Assembly (NCBI RefSeq): GCF_003634455.1
Contig: NZ_RBLC01000001.1
Coordinates: 1,561,927-1,625,926, forward strand
Reading direction: 5' to 3'
Origin: Flavobacterium endophyticum
Lineage (GTDB): Bacteria > Bacteroidota > Bacteroidia > Flavobacteriales > Flavobacteriaceae
DNA length: 64,000 nt
In this document: positions 27,446-35,883 of the stretch, in pieces
How the letters are laid out: the number at the start of each line of letters is the position of its first letter
How positions within the stretch are numbered: the first letter of the stretch is position 1
Translations under genes and position numbers: made by a program
Notes under the pieces: generated by a model
The model's database searches: none
The model's input: the letters and a program-made list of their open reading frames with translations, nothing else
Told to the model about the DNA's origin: nothing

Positions 27446-28498
27446 TTAAACATCATCAAAATCAATATAGATTTCTGCTGAAGTTGGATGTGCCTGGCAA
27501 GTTAAGGTCAATCCTTCGGCAATCTCGCGATCGGTCAAGATAGAATTCTTTTTCATTTCGGCAGTACCGGAAACAATTCTGGCGATACAGCTGCTGCAGA
27601 TACCTCCTTGACAAGAGTAAGGAGCATCGATTCCTTGCTTTAAGGCGGCATCGAGAAGTGTCATTTTTTGCGACATGTCGAAAGTAGTTTCTTCATCGTC
27701 TACCAAAACGGTCACTTTGCTATGTCCTTCTAATGATTCTTCAATCTTATTTTCTTTAGTCGAAGCAGAAAACAATTCAAATTTAATGTCCTTTTCTTTG
27801 ATGTTGTTTTCCCTCAAGACGTTATTTACGACATTGATCATTTCTTCCGGACCGCACAAATAAAACTTGTCAAATTCTACAGAAGCATGTTTGTTTTTCA
27901 ATACAAAATTCACTGCGGATTTTTCGATTCTTCCAAATAAGGCATTTTCGGCTCTTGCCTGGCTGAATACATAATGTACGAACAGTCTTCCGGTATATTG
28001 GAGCTGCAGGCTGTGCAATTCTTGATGAAAAATAGTTTCGTCTGGAGTTTTATTGCCATAAATCAAAACAAAAGTGCTTTGTGGTTCTTTTTCTAAAACG
28101 CTTTTAAGTATCGACATTACTGGCGTTATTCCGCTTCCGGCAACAAAAGCAGCATAATTTTTTATCCTGTTGGAGTCTGGCTCAAAAATGAATTTTCCTT
28201 CTGGCGAACCTACTTCAATCGTATCTCCGGCTTTTAACTGCTTGTTTGAAAACTGAGAAAAGGCTCCGTTTGAAACAGCTTTGATTGCAATTCGTAACTC
28301 ACCGCTGTCAGGCGAAGAGCAGATGGAATAGGCGCGACGGATTTCGTTTCCGTCAAGCGTCAACTTTAGATTTATATATTGTCCGGCGACGAAACTATAA
28401 TGCGATCTTAATTCTTCTGGTACGTTGAACAACACAGAAACAGCATCTTTTGTTTCTCTCCTGACTTCTTTTATTGTTAGTTTATAAAATGTAGACAT
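27446..28498 (-). CDS. Ferredoxin-type NAD(P)H oxidoreductase (PaaE/Hmp-like)
   Basis: The start at ATG 28498 gives 350 residues; a TTG at 28516 lies inside a promoter element and was rejected. The N-terminal FAD domain has RRAYSICSSP, the NAD(P) domain has AFVAGSGITPVMSIL and a C-terminal FYLCGPEEMI. The C-terminal plant-type [2Fe-2S] domain has a C-x4-C-x2-C cluster in SCQGGICSSC with a fourth Cys in LTCQA. Such reductases pass electrons from NAD(P)H to oxygenases or desaturases. No phenylacetate oxygenase genes are nearby. A role with the acyl desaturase at 57386 is only a possibility. Confidence 0.85.
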   Translation of the reverse strand: MSTFYKLTIKEVRRETKDAVSVLFNVPEELRSHYSFVAGQYINLKLTLDGNEIRRAYSICSSPDSGELRIAIKAVSNGAFSQFSNKQLKAGDTIEVGSPEGKFIFEPDSNRIKNYAAFVAGSGITPVMSILKSVLEKEPQSTFVLIYGNKTPDETIFHQELHSLQLQYTGRLFVHYVFSQARAENALFGRIEKSAVNFVLKNKHASVEFDKFYLCGPEEMINVVNNVLRENNIKEKDIKFELFSASTKENKIEESLEGHSKVTVLVDDEETTFDMSQKMTLLDAALKQGIDAPYSCQGGICSSCIARIVSGTAEMKKNSILTDREIAEGLTLTCQAHPTSAEIYIDFDDV

Positions 28499-28513
28499 TC
28501 TGTATATTTTATG

Positions 28514-28521
28514 CAAAAGTA
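28514..28521 (-). promoter_or_regulatory. Minus-strand -7 element (TACTTTTG) for the reductase gene
   Basis: The complement reads TACTTTTG and ends 15 bases before ATG 28498. It overlaps the alternative TTG codon, which excludes that start. Confidence 0.55.
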
Positions 28522-28577
28522 AGCATTCCCAAAACTTTTTTAAATAAGAAAACCTTAAAAAATAATACCTAACTATT

Positions 28578-28605
28578 TTATGTATAAGAAACTTATGTAT
28601 ATTTG
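28578..28605 (+). promoter_or_regulatory. PadR promoter with dyad and direct repeats
   Basis: The -7 element TATATTTG (28598-28605) lies 17 bases before the PadR ATG. Just upstream are a 5-3-5 dyad ATAAG-AAA-CTTAT (28584-28596) and two copies of TTATGTATA (28578-28586 and 28593-28601). The second copy overlaps the -7 element. PadR proteins commonly bind dyads at their own promoter, so this is a candidate autoregulatory operator. Confidence 0.5.
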
Positions 28606-28622
28606 CTTTCTAATGCTGAAAA

Positions 28623-28958
28623 ATGAAAAACTCTCAATTGTATAAAGGAAGCCTTAATACCATAATAATGAAGTTATTAGGGGAAAATGGGCGAATGTAT
28701 GGTTATGAAATCACGCAGAAAGTGAAAGAAATAACCAAAGGGGAATTGAATATCACTGAAGGCGCTCTTTATCCGGCATTGCACAAATTAGAAGCCGAAG
28801 GATTGCTAGATGTTGAGGTTGAAAAAGTAGATAATCGTCTTCGGAAATATTATAAGCTTACAGAAAGTGGCCAGACCGAAACGGTAAGCCGCCTGGCAGA
28901 ACTAGAAGAATTTATAAAAAACATGCAAAGTATAGTAAATCCTAAACTAAGCTATTGA
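28623..28958 (+). CDS. PadR family transcriptional regulator
   Basis: A 111-residue winged-helix protein. The segment YGYEITQKVKEIT...ITEGALYPALHKLEAEGLL is the PadR domain signature, followed by the wing (DNRLRKYYKLTESG) and a short C-terminal helix for dimerisation. PadR proteins usually repress neighbouring transporter genes and release DNA on binding a ligand. It is the first gene of an operon with a membrane protein and an ABC transporter pair. Its TGA shares a base with the next ATG. Confidence 0.92.
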   Translation: MKNSQLYKGSLNTIIMKLLGENGRMYGYEITQKVKEITKGELNITEGALYPALHKLEAEGLLDVEVEKVDNRLRKYYKLTESGQTETVSRLAELEEFIKNMQSIVNPKLSY

Positions 28959-29656
28959 TGAAATTAAAGGAACAGCAAATCGACCGATTATACCAATTCA
29001 CGCGACAGCATTTTGTAGAGTGGTATGACCTGCAATCGGAATTGGTAGACCATTTGGCCAATTCAATCGAAGATAGGTGGAAAGAAAATCCGAAATTGAC
29101 TTTTGAAGAAGCATTACAGTTAGAATTCAAGAAATTCGGGATTTTCGGATTTATGGATGTTGTCGAAGAACGCCAGAAATTCTTAGGAAAAAAATACGCA
29201 AGGATAATTTGGAAATACTATAAGGAGTTTTTCCGATTGCCTAAAATTCTCCTGACTTTGGGAGCCATGTATGCCTTATATATTCTTTCTGAAGCTTTGC
29301 AGGATACCCAAATTCTATATCTCTGCGTTTTGGGCGTTATTGGATTTGTGTCTAGCTTCGAAATTTATAAAGTCACCAAAGCCCAAAGATTACGAGAGAA
29401 AGCAACAGGAAAAAAATGGCTTTTTGAACAAACGGCCAGTATTTTTGATATCTATCCGATTACGTTCTTGCCGGTACAGATAGTCAATTTATCAGGCGCT
29501 TTTGGCGATGAGAATTGGAATAGAGGAACAGCGATTTTTGGTGCTGTAATTCTAGTGTTATTTGCACTTTTACTATATGTACAGTGGAAAGTCGTACATA
29601 AAAAAATGTCAGAAGAAATGGGCCGAATCTATCCTGAATATGAAATCTCAAAATAA
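28958..29656 (+). CDS. Membrane protein in the PadR-ABC operon
   Basis: From ATG 28958 the protein has 232 residues. It has a charged helical N-terminal domain (about 1-80, with VEWYDLQSELVDHLANSIED), then about four membrane helices. The N-terminal part resembles the HAAS-like domain often found beside PadR regulators, which is thought to respond with them to envelope signals. The start shares one base with the PadR stop, so the two are translationally coupled. It may act as a sensor or anti-regulator; this is inference. Confidence 0.72.
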   Translation: MKLKEQQIDRLYQFTRQHFVEWYDLQSELVDHLANSIEDRWKENPKLTFEEALQLEFKKFGIFGFMDVVEERQKFLGKKYARIIWKYYKEFFRLPKILLTLGAMYALYILSEALQDTQILYLCVLGVIGFVSSFEIYKVTKAQRLREKATGKKWLFEQTASIFDIYPITFLPVQIVNLSGAFGDENWNRGTAIFGAVILVLFALLLYVQWKVVHKKMSEEMGRIYPEYEISK

Positions 29657-29710
29657 AGTGTAACGTTTACATTTTTTATTCTACTAATCCACAAAACCAA
29701 ACCAAACAAG

Positions 29711-31183
29711 ATGTTCAAAAAATTCCTCATGCTCGAATGGAAATCTTTTTTCCGTTCGGCTTCCTTCAGGACCAACCTCGCTTTAAAAATACTGATGGTT
29801 TTTGGAGCGATTTATTTCACCTTGATTTTCCTTTTTATGGGAATCGGCGTGTTCTATCTGATTAAAGAAGAACTCAACCTGGATCCTATTCTTGTCGTGA
29901 ACCGATATCTGATCTATTATATCCTTTTGGATCTGATGATACGGCTTTTTCTTCAGAAGATTCCAGTGATGAATATTCGTCCGCTATTGACATTGCCGAT
30001 CAAAAAATCAACCATCGTAAACTTTGCTTTAGGAAAGACGATATTGTCGTTTTTTAACTTCGTGCATTGCTTTTTCTTCGTGCCGTTTTCAATAGTATTG
30101 GTCATAGAAGGATATGATATTGTCAGCATAATTCTTTGGCATATAGCTTTGATGGCGTTAGTCTATGCAAATAACTTCTTCAACATACTATTAAACAATA
30201 AAGACTATCTTTTCCTTATCTTTATTGGAGCCGTGTTGGCTTTGGGAACTTTGCAATACTACGGCCTGTTTGATATTACGAGCTATACGTCGGTTTTCTT
30301 TCAAGGATTGTTCGATACGAAATACCTTTTCCTTTTACCGATTGTTTTATTGATTTCTTTATACCTTATCACGTATACTTACTTCAAGAAAAACCTTCAT
30401 TTAGATACGGGACTTTCTTCAAAACACAGTGTAGCCAAAACCGAACAATATACTTGGCTAAACCAATTTGGAACGATTGGTACATTCCTTAAAAATGACA
30501 TCCGATTGATCAAGCGAAACAAGCGTTCAAAAACCACGATTTTTATGAGCGTCTTATTTCTTTTTTATGGATTGCTTTTCTTTTCTGGAGGAATTGAATC
30601 CTATAATAATCCGATGATGCACATGTTTGCAGGGATTTTTGTGACGGGCGGCTTTTTGTTCACTTTTGGCCAATTCGTGCCAAGCTGGGATAGCGCCTAT
30701 TATCCGCTAATGATGACCCAGAACATTCCTTATAAAGGATATCTGAATTCAAAATGGTGGCTGATTGTTATTGCAACGGCAGTTTCGACAGTAATCGCTT
30801 CTTTTTATCTCTATTTTGGATTAGAAATCTATCTGATTATTATTGTTGGAGCGGTTTACAATATTGGCGTAAACTCTCATTTAGTATTGCTCGGCGGCGC
30901 ATTCACTAAAACTCCGGTTGACTTAAATTCTGGCAAAGGAGCTTTTGGAGATAAAAAAGCGTTCAATGCAAAAACAATGCTCATCTCTTTGCCAAAATTA
31001 TTGCTCCCGATGATTATCTATGCCTTAGGCTACTATTTGATTAATCCGACAATGGGACTGGTATTGGTGGCCTTGACAGGAGTTTTAGGATTTGCCCTAA
31101 GAAATAAGGTTTTTACAATGATTGAAAAAGTGTATAAAACCGAAAAATATAAAACAATAGATGCTTACAAGCAAAAAGGATAA
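29711..31183 (+). CDS. ABC transporter permease, DUF5687-like
   Basis: A 490-residue protein with about ten to twelve membrane helices. The N-terminus (FLMLEWKSFFRSASFRTNLA) is typical of DUF5687 permeases of Bacteroidota. It lies 41 bases upstream of an ABC ATPase gene, so the two form a transporter. The cargo is unknown; regulation by PadR suggests a lipid, peptide or drug. Confidence 0.82.
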   Translation: MFKKFLMLEWKSFFRSASFRTNLALKILMVFGAIYFTLIFLFMGIGVFYLIKEELNLDPILVVNRYLIYYILLDLMIRLFLQKIPVMNIRPLLTLPIKKSTIVNFALGKTILSFFNFVHCFFFVPFSIVLVIEGYDIVSIILWHIALMALVYANNFFNILLNNKDYLFLIFIGAVLALGTLQYYGLFDITSYTSVFFQGLFDTKYLFLLPIVLLISLYLITYTYFKKNLHLDTGLSSKHSVAKTEQYTWLNQFGTIGTFLKNDIRLIKRNKRSKTTIFMSVLFLFYGLLFFSGGIESYNNPMMHMFAGIFVTGGFLFTFGQFVPSWDSAYYPLMMTQNIPYKGYLNSKWWLIVIATAVSTVIASFYLYFGLEIYLIIIVGAVYNIGVNSHLVLLGGAFTKTPVDLNSGKGAFGDKKAFNAKTMLISLPKLLLPMIIYALGYYLINPTMGLVLVALTGVLGFALRNKVFTMIEKVYKTEKYKTIDAYKQKG

Positions 31184-31224
31184 ATTCGAACACTAAAAAT
31201 CTAACGATATAAAACATCGAAAAA

Positions 31225-31920
31225 ATGATACAAGCAAAAAATCTTTCAAAAGCATATAACGGAACAACCGTATTAAAAATAGACCATCTTGAAATCCAAA
31301 AAGGCGAAAGCTTCGGATTGGTCGGAAATAATGGCGCTGGGAAAACTACATTTTTCAGCCTGTTGCTCGATTTGATTCAGCCAACGACAGGAGAAATCAT
31401 CAATAGCGGTTTCAGAGTCGACCAAAGCGAAAACTGGAAAACCGTGACTGCTTCTTTCCTAGACGAAAGCTTCTTGATCGGTTATCTGACTCCAGAAGAA
31501 TATTTCTATTTCATAGGCGATTTGCGCGGGCAAAATAAAGCCGATGTAGATGCTTTGTTGAAAAAACATGAAGAGTTTTTCAACGGCGAAATCCTGAACA
31601 GCAAAAAATACATCCGCGATTTCTCAAAAGGAAACCAAAAGAAAGTCGGAATCATTGCCACATTGATAGGCAATCCGGAAGTTATCATCCTTGACGAACC
31701 TTTCGCTAACCTTGATCCGACTACACAATTCAGGCTTAAAAAGATAATCAAAGAACTGGCCGACAATCCGGAAATTACGGTATTGGTCTCAAGCCATGAC
31801 CTTCTCCATACTGTTGAGGTATCCAATAGAATCGTTGCCCTTCAAAAAGGCGAGATCGTAAAAGACATCCAGACATCAGCAGAAACGCTAGAAGAATTAG
31901 AGCGATTCTTTGCTGTCTAA
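31225..31920 (+). CDS. ABC transporter ATP-binding protein
   Basis: A 231-residue ATPase with Walker A GNNGAGKTT near residue 38 and Walker B VIILDEPFAN near 155. The signature region is FSKGNQKKVG, which departs from the LSGGQ consensus as in many export-type ABC-2 ATPases. The switch histidine is in SSHDL. It powers the DUF5687 permease encoded just upstream. Confidence 0.93.
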   Translation: MIQAKNLSKAYNGTTVLKIDHLEIQKGESFGLVGNNGAGKTTFFSLLLDLIQPTTGEIINSGFRVDQSENWKTVTASFLDESFLIGYLTPEEYFYFIGDLRGQNKADVDALLKKHEEFFNGEILNSKKYIRDFSKGNQKKVGIIATLIGNPEVIILDEPFANLDPTTQFRLKKIIKELADNPEITVLVSSHDLLHTVEVSNRIVALQKGEIVKDIQTSAETLEELERFFAV

Positions 31921-31930
31921 TTGAAATTAC

Positions 31931-31961
31931 AAAAGGCCTCGATTACGAGGCTTTTTTTTTT
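31931..31961 (+). terminator. Terminator of the PadR-ABC operon
   Basis: A GCCTCG-ATTA-CGAGGC stem followed by ten T residues lies 10 bases after the ATPase stop. Confidence 0.88.
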
Positions 31962-32103
31962 GCACTAAACAGCCGTGTCAAGGATAAGAAAACATTACGA
32001 AGCGCAAAAAATCGCCTATTTTTTTCCCCATATCAAAAAGAAACGTATTTTTACCAGTCATTATACTAAAACTGACTTTTAAAAGTTAAAGAATAAAAAA
32101 CGT

Positions 32104-34761
32104 TTGACATTGAAAACCAACATACTTAAATACGCCCTTCTGCTTGGATTTTTTGCTTTTTTGATAGCTTGTTCTACAAAAAAAGACACCTTCATTAACA
32201 GAAACATGCATGCTCTGAGCACAGAATACAATATTTTGTATAATGGCGAAATTGCGCTGCAGGCAGGGATTACCGAGCTGAAAACACAGTATAAAGATAA
32301 TTTCTGGGAAATTCTTCCAGTAGAAAGGATGCAGGTAAATCAAGAAACCATGCTTCCGGGCGACAAAAAGAACCCGAATTTTGAGCGTGCGGAAACAAAA
32401 GCCATCAAGGCGATTCAAAAACATTCGATGTATATTGAAGGAGGCGAAAAAAACCCTCAAATGGACGAAGCGCATCTTTTGCTTGGAAAAGCACGTTATT
32501 ATGACCAAAGATTTGTGCCAGCTTTAGAGGCCTTCAACTACATCCTATACAAATATCCAAACAGCGATAAGATTTACGAAGCAAAAATCTGGAGAGAAAA
32601 GACCAATATGCGAATGGAGAATGATGCGTTGGCCGTAAAAAATCTTCGTAAGCTTTTGGAAGAAATAAAATTTAAAGACCAGATTTTTGCAGATGCCAAT
32701 GCAACTCTAGCACAAGCGTTCCTTAATATTGAAGAAAAAGACAGTGCCATTTCAAAATTAAAGCTGGCAGTAGAATATACTAAAGAAAGCGAAGAAAGAG
32801 CAAGATATTATTTTATTCTAGGACAGCTTTATGATTCACAGCATAAAAAAGACAGCGCTATTGCAGCCTATCAGTCAGTAATTGACATGAAAAGGAAATC
32901 GCCACGTCGTTATGTTATCCAGGCTCATGCAAAACAAGCACAATATTTTGACTATAAATCAGGCGATACTTTAGCCTTTGTCGAAAAATACAAAGACCTT
33001 TTAGAAGATAGAGAAAACAGGCCTTACCTTGATGTCATCAATCACCAGATGGGATTGTTTTATGACGCTCTTGAAAAAGATGAAGAAGCGAAAAAATACT
33101 ACAATAAGTCCTTAAGAGCAAATTCTCAAGACAATTACCAGATTGCGTCAAACTATAGAAACTTGGCAGAAATCAATTTCAATGATGCGAAATATTCTGT
33201 AGCCGGACAATATTATGATAGTACGCTGGTGCGTATGGACCAAAGAACCCGTGAATATAAGGCAATCAAAAAGAAAAGAGAAAATCTTGTTGATGTAATC
33301 AAATACGAAGCAATTGCTAAAACAAATGACAGCATATTGCACATTGTTGCTTTATCAGATGATGGTAAAAAAAGCTTCTTTGATGAAGTCATTGCACGCT
33401 TGAAAAAAGAAGATGAAGAAAAGGCAAAAAAAGCATTATTAGTTAGCCAATCTCAACCGGCAGGTGTACAAAATTCTGACGCAACTGATGAAGAAGTCCT
33501 TAAAAGCGCTTCAAAAGCCATGTCAAACAAAAGCAAGCAGGCGGCATTGGCTGAAGAAATGAGCATGGCTCCTCCCGCAGTTGGTGGTTCTACCGCATCG
33601 AACTTCTATTTCTACAATCCGACCACAGTAGCTTACGGAAAAAACGAGTTTAGAAAAAATTGGGGCAACAGGACGCTGAAAGACAATTGGAGACTTTCTC
33701 AAGGGAAAAGCAAAATTGGTTTTGGCAATGATGATACAGGTAGCGAAGAGGTTGCTTCAAGTGAGGAAACTGATACCAAAGAAGAAAAAATTGATGTCCG
33801 TTATACTGTAGATTATTATTTGAAACAGCTTCCTACAGAACAAAAAGCAATCGACAGCTTGGCAAAAGAAAGAAACTTTGCCTATTATCAATTAGGACTT
33901 ATATACAAAGATAAATTCAAGAGATACGAATTGGCCACAGGAAGACTTGAAAAACTATTGGAGAACAATCCAGAAGAAAGACTGATCTTGCCATCGATGT
34001 ACAATCTGTATAAGATTTATGAGGTGACAAACAGAGAGAAAGCTGAAGCGATGAAACAAAGAATCATTTCACAATATCCAGAATCGCGCTATGCTACCAT
34101 ATTAAAAAGCTCACCGGCAGATTTGATCAAAGCCAACGATACGCCCGACGCAGCTTATAATAAACTGTTTAAGATATATGAATCAGGGCAATACCAAGCC
34201 GTCATAACAGAAAGCGAAGCGTTGATTGAGCTGTATGCAGGCGAAGATATTATACCAAAAATTGAATTGCTTAAGGCTAATACGATTGGTAAACTAAAAG
34301 GTTTGGATGAATACAAAGGCGCCTTAAATTATGTAGCTCTGAACTATCCAAACAGCAAAGAAGGTAAAGAAGCTGAAAGTCTTTTGGCAACCAATATTCC
34401 ACAATTGGAAACAATTGCTTTTGACAAAGAAATCCCGATTAGCTGGAAAATACTGTACAAAGTTGGGCCAAATCCGGACGATAAAAACACAAAAATCCTT
34501 CAAGAAAAAATCAAGAAATTTGTTTCGGAAAGGACAATCGATAAGCTTTCCACCTCTTTTGATGTCTATACTGTAAATGAAAGTTTTGTTGCAATTCACG
34601 GAATCAAAACTGAAGAAAATGCAAAAGACATTGCATCCATATTAAAAGATTATAAAGATTACAAGATTGCTGACAACGCCATAATTATTTCAAACGAAAA
34701 CTATAAAGTCGTTCAGATCAAGAAAAATCTTGTTGATTACTTAACAATCAAAAAGCCATAA
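32104..34761 (+). CDS. sprE: TPR lipoprotein SprE (gliding motility / type IX secretion)
   Basis: The 885-residue protein has a signal peptide ending in the lipobox FLIACST (Cys23). A long tetratricopeptide array follows (e.g. ARYYFILGQLYDSQHKKDSA), with a central disordered Glu/Lys/Ala-rich part near residues 425-500. Size, lipobox and TPR layout match SprE of Flavobacterium and PorW of Porphyromonas, which support type IX secretion and gliding. No ATG precedes the signal peptide, so a TTG start at 32104 (or 32110) is required. A bactofilin gene starts one base after the stop, and the ATP synthase genes follow. No other type IX genes are in the window. Confidence 0.82.
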   Translation: MTLKTNILKYALLLGFFAFLIACSTKKDTFINRNMHALSTEYNILYNGEIALQAGITELKTQYKDNFWEILPVERMQVNQETMLPGDKKNPNFERAETKAIKAIQKHSMYIEGGEKNPQMDEAHLLLGKARYYDQRFVPALEAFNYILYKYPNSDKIYEAKIWREKTNMRMENDALAVKNLRKLLEEIKFKDQIFADANATLAQAFLNIEEKDSAISKLKLAVEYTKESEERARYYFILGQLYDSQHKKDSAIAAYQSVIDMKRKSPRRYVIQAHAKQAQYFDYKSGDTLAFVEKYKDLLEDRENRPYLDVINHQMGLFYDALEKDEEAKKYYNKSLRANSQDNYQIASNYRNLAEINFNDAKYSVAGQYYDSTLVRMDQRTREYKAIKKKRENLVDVIKYEAIAKTNDSILHIVALSDDGKKSFFDEVIARLKKEDEEKAKKALLVSQSQPAGVQNSDATDEEVLKSASKAMSNKSKQAALAEEMSMAPPAVGGSTASNFYFYNPTTVAYGKNEFRKNWGNRTLKDNWRLSQGKSKIGFGNDDTGSEEVASSEETDTKEEKIDVRYTVDYYLKQLPTEQKAIDSLAKERNFAYYQLGLIYKDKFKRYELATGRLEKLLENNPEERLILPSMYNLYKIYEVTNREKAEAMKQRIISQYPESRYATILKSSPADLIKANDTPDAAYNKLFKIYESGQYQAVITESEALIELYAGEDIIPKIELLKANTIGKLKGLDEYKGALNYVALNYPNSKEGKEAESLLATNIPQLETIAFDKEIPISWKILYKVGPNPDDKNTKILQEKIKKFVSERTIDKLSTSFDVYTVNESFVAIHGIKTEENAKDIASILKDYKDYKIADNAIIISNENYKVVQIKKNLVDYLTIKKP

Positions 34762-34762
34762 A

Positions 34763-35173
34763 ATGTTTGATAAGAATCCCAAATCCTATACAGACCTTTT
34801 AGGGAAAACCAACAGGATTGTTGAAGGAACCGTCATAAAAGGCGATATCATCTCTCAAGCTGATTTTAGGCTTGACGGAGAGCTCATCGGCAACTTTCAG
34901 TCCAAAGGCAAAATTGTAATAGGCCCAGCCGGGAAAGTCATCGGAGATATCATCTGCAGGAATGCCGACATAGAAGGGAAATTCGACGGCAAGATAGAAG
35001 TGATGGAAATCCTCAATGTAAAATCCAAAGCAAAAATCTACGGCGAAGTCATTGTTGGGAAACTATCGGTTGAACCTGGAGCAGAATTCAGTGCGTCCTG
35101 CGCAATGAAAGCCAATGTGAAAAACCTAAATCCAAATGATGGAAAACAACGACCAGAAGAAAAAATCGCTTAG
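34763..35173 (+). CDS. Bactofilin-type polymer-forming cytoskeletal protein
   Basis: A 136-residue protein with a short N-terminal tail and a bactofilin beta-helix of repeated short strands. Segments such as GTVIKGDIISQADFRLDGEL and KIYGEVIVGKLSVEPGA show the repeating pattern. Bactofilins polymerise without nucleotide and often localise to the membrane or poles. It begins one base after sprE and overlaps the AtpZ gene by 38 bases. A mechanical link between bactofilin and gliding proteins is plausible but unproven. Confidence 0.88.
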   Translation: MFDKNPKSYTDLLGKTNRIVEGTVIKGDIISQADFRLDGELIGNFQSKGKIVIGPAGKVIGDIICRNADIEGKFDGKIEVMEILNVKSKAKIYGEVIVGKLSVEPGAEFSASCAMKANVKNLNPNDGKQRPEEKIA

Positions 35174-35366
35174 CAAATGGGCTGCATTGATGAATATCCC
35201 TTTTCAGATGGGAATCATCATTTTCGCATTTACCTATTTGGGAATGTGGCTAGATGAAAAATATTCAAACGGTTCTTCTATTTGGACGATTGTATTGTCT
35301 CTGTTTTCGGTTTTTATAGCACTTTATAATGTAATCCGGCAGGTAAAAAATCTAAACAAAAAATAA
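35136..35366 (+). CDS. AtpZ/AtpI-like ATP synthase accessory protein
   Basis: A 76-residue protein with two membrane helices and a basic start, typical of AtpZ/AtpI. These proteins assist magnesium or ion handling and assembly of the F1Fo synthase. Two ATGs (35136 and 35139) are possible starts. The first 38 bases lie within the bactofilin gene in another frame. The stop overlaps the next ATG by one base (TAATG). Confidence 0.8.
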   Translation: MMENNDQKKKSLSKWAALMNIPFQMGIIIFAFTYLGMWLDEKYSNGSSIWTIVLSLFSVFIALYNVIRQVKNLNKK

Positions 35367-35749
35367 TGCACAAGTTATTCGCTTTTCTAAAATACTTTAT
35401 CCCCTTTTCAGTAATCCTTTTTGTTGCGCAATTTTTTATCACAGAAAAGCTATTTGTAGGCACCGTTTTTTTCTATCAGACGTGGAGTATTTATGCGTTT
35501 CATATCATCGCAACGCTTCTGATTTATCTTTTTCTCCTTTTTGTAAATAAAAATTTCTTTGATAAGACGGGTTTTGCCTTCCTAGCAGGAAGCGTTCTCA
35601 AGATGATGGCGTCTGTAGTTTTTCTGGTTCCGCTGATTCAGTCTGACGTAAATGACCCTATAATTGATGTCGCGGCCTTTTTTATTCCTTATTTTTTATT
35701 CCTTTTTTTCGAAACAATTTTTGCAATTCGTTTAATAAACAATCGCTAA
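35366..35749 (+). CDS. Small polytopic membrane protein, DUF6168-like
   Basis: A 127-residue protein with four membrane helices. Its size, pattern and position between AtpZ and atpB match the DUF6168 proteins of flavobacteria. It probably plays the AtpI-type accessory role in ATP synthase assembly, but that is inferred only from position. Confidence 0.72.
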   Translation: MHKLFAFLKYFIPFSVILFVAQFFITEKLFVGTVFFYQTWSIYAFHIIATLLIYLFLLFVNKNFFDKTGFAFLAGSVLKMMASVVFLVPLIQSDVNDPIIDVAAFFIPYFLFLFFETIFAIRLINNR

Positions 35750-35834
35750 TTGTCGTGAATATTAAAGAATTATTATTCAAATGCCAATTTACTAAAAATT
35801 ATATTGATATATTTTCAAGTATGAATTAAATATG

Positions 35835-35842
35835 TACCTTTG
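35835..35842 (+). promoter_or_regulatory. -7 promoter element before atpB (TACCTTTG)
   Basis: TACCTTTG matches TAnnTTTG and lies 41 bases upstream of atpB, in the 134-base gap after the DUF6168-like gene. It implies that the atp genes have their own promoter in addition to any readthrough. Confidence 0.6.
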
Positions 35843-35883
35843 CAAAAATTTTTGAAACGTAAAATTAGATACACAATTTAATA

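Noticed and set aside
32086..32508. 140-residue antisense ORF over the start of sprE
   Set aside because: Phe/Cys-rich shadow of a TPR coding sequence with no promoter element or family resemblance.
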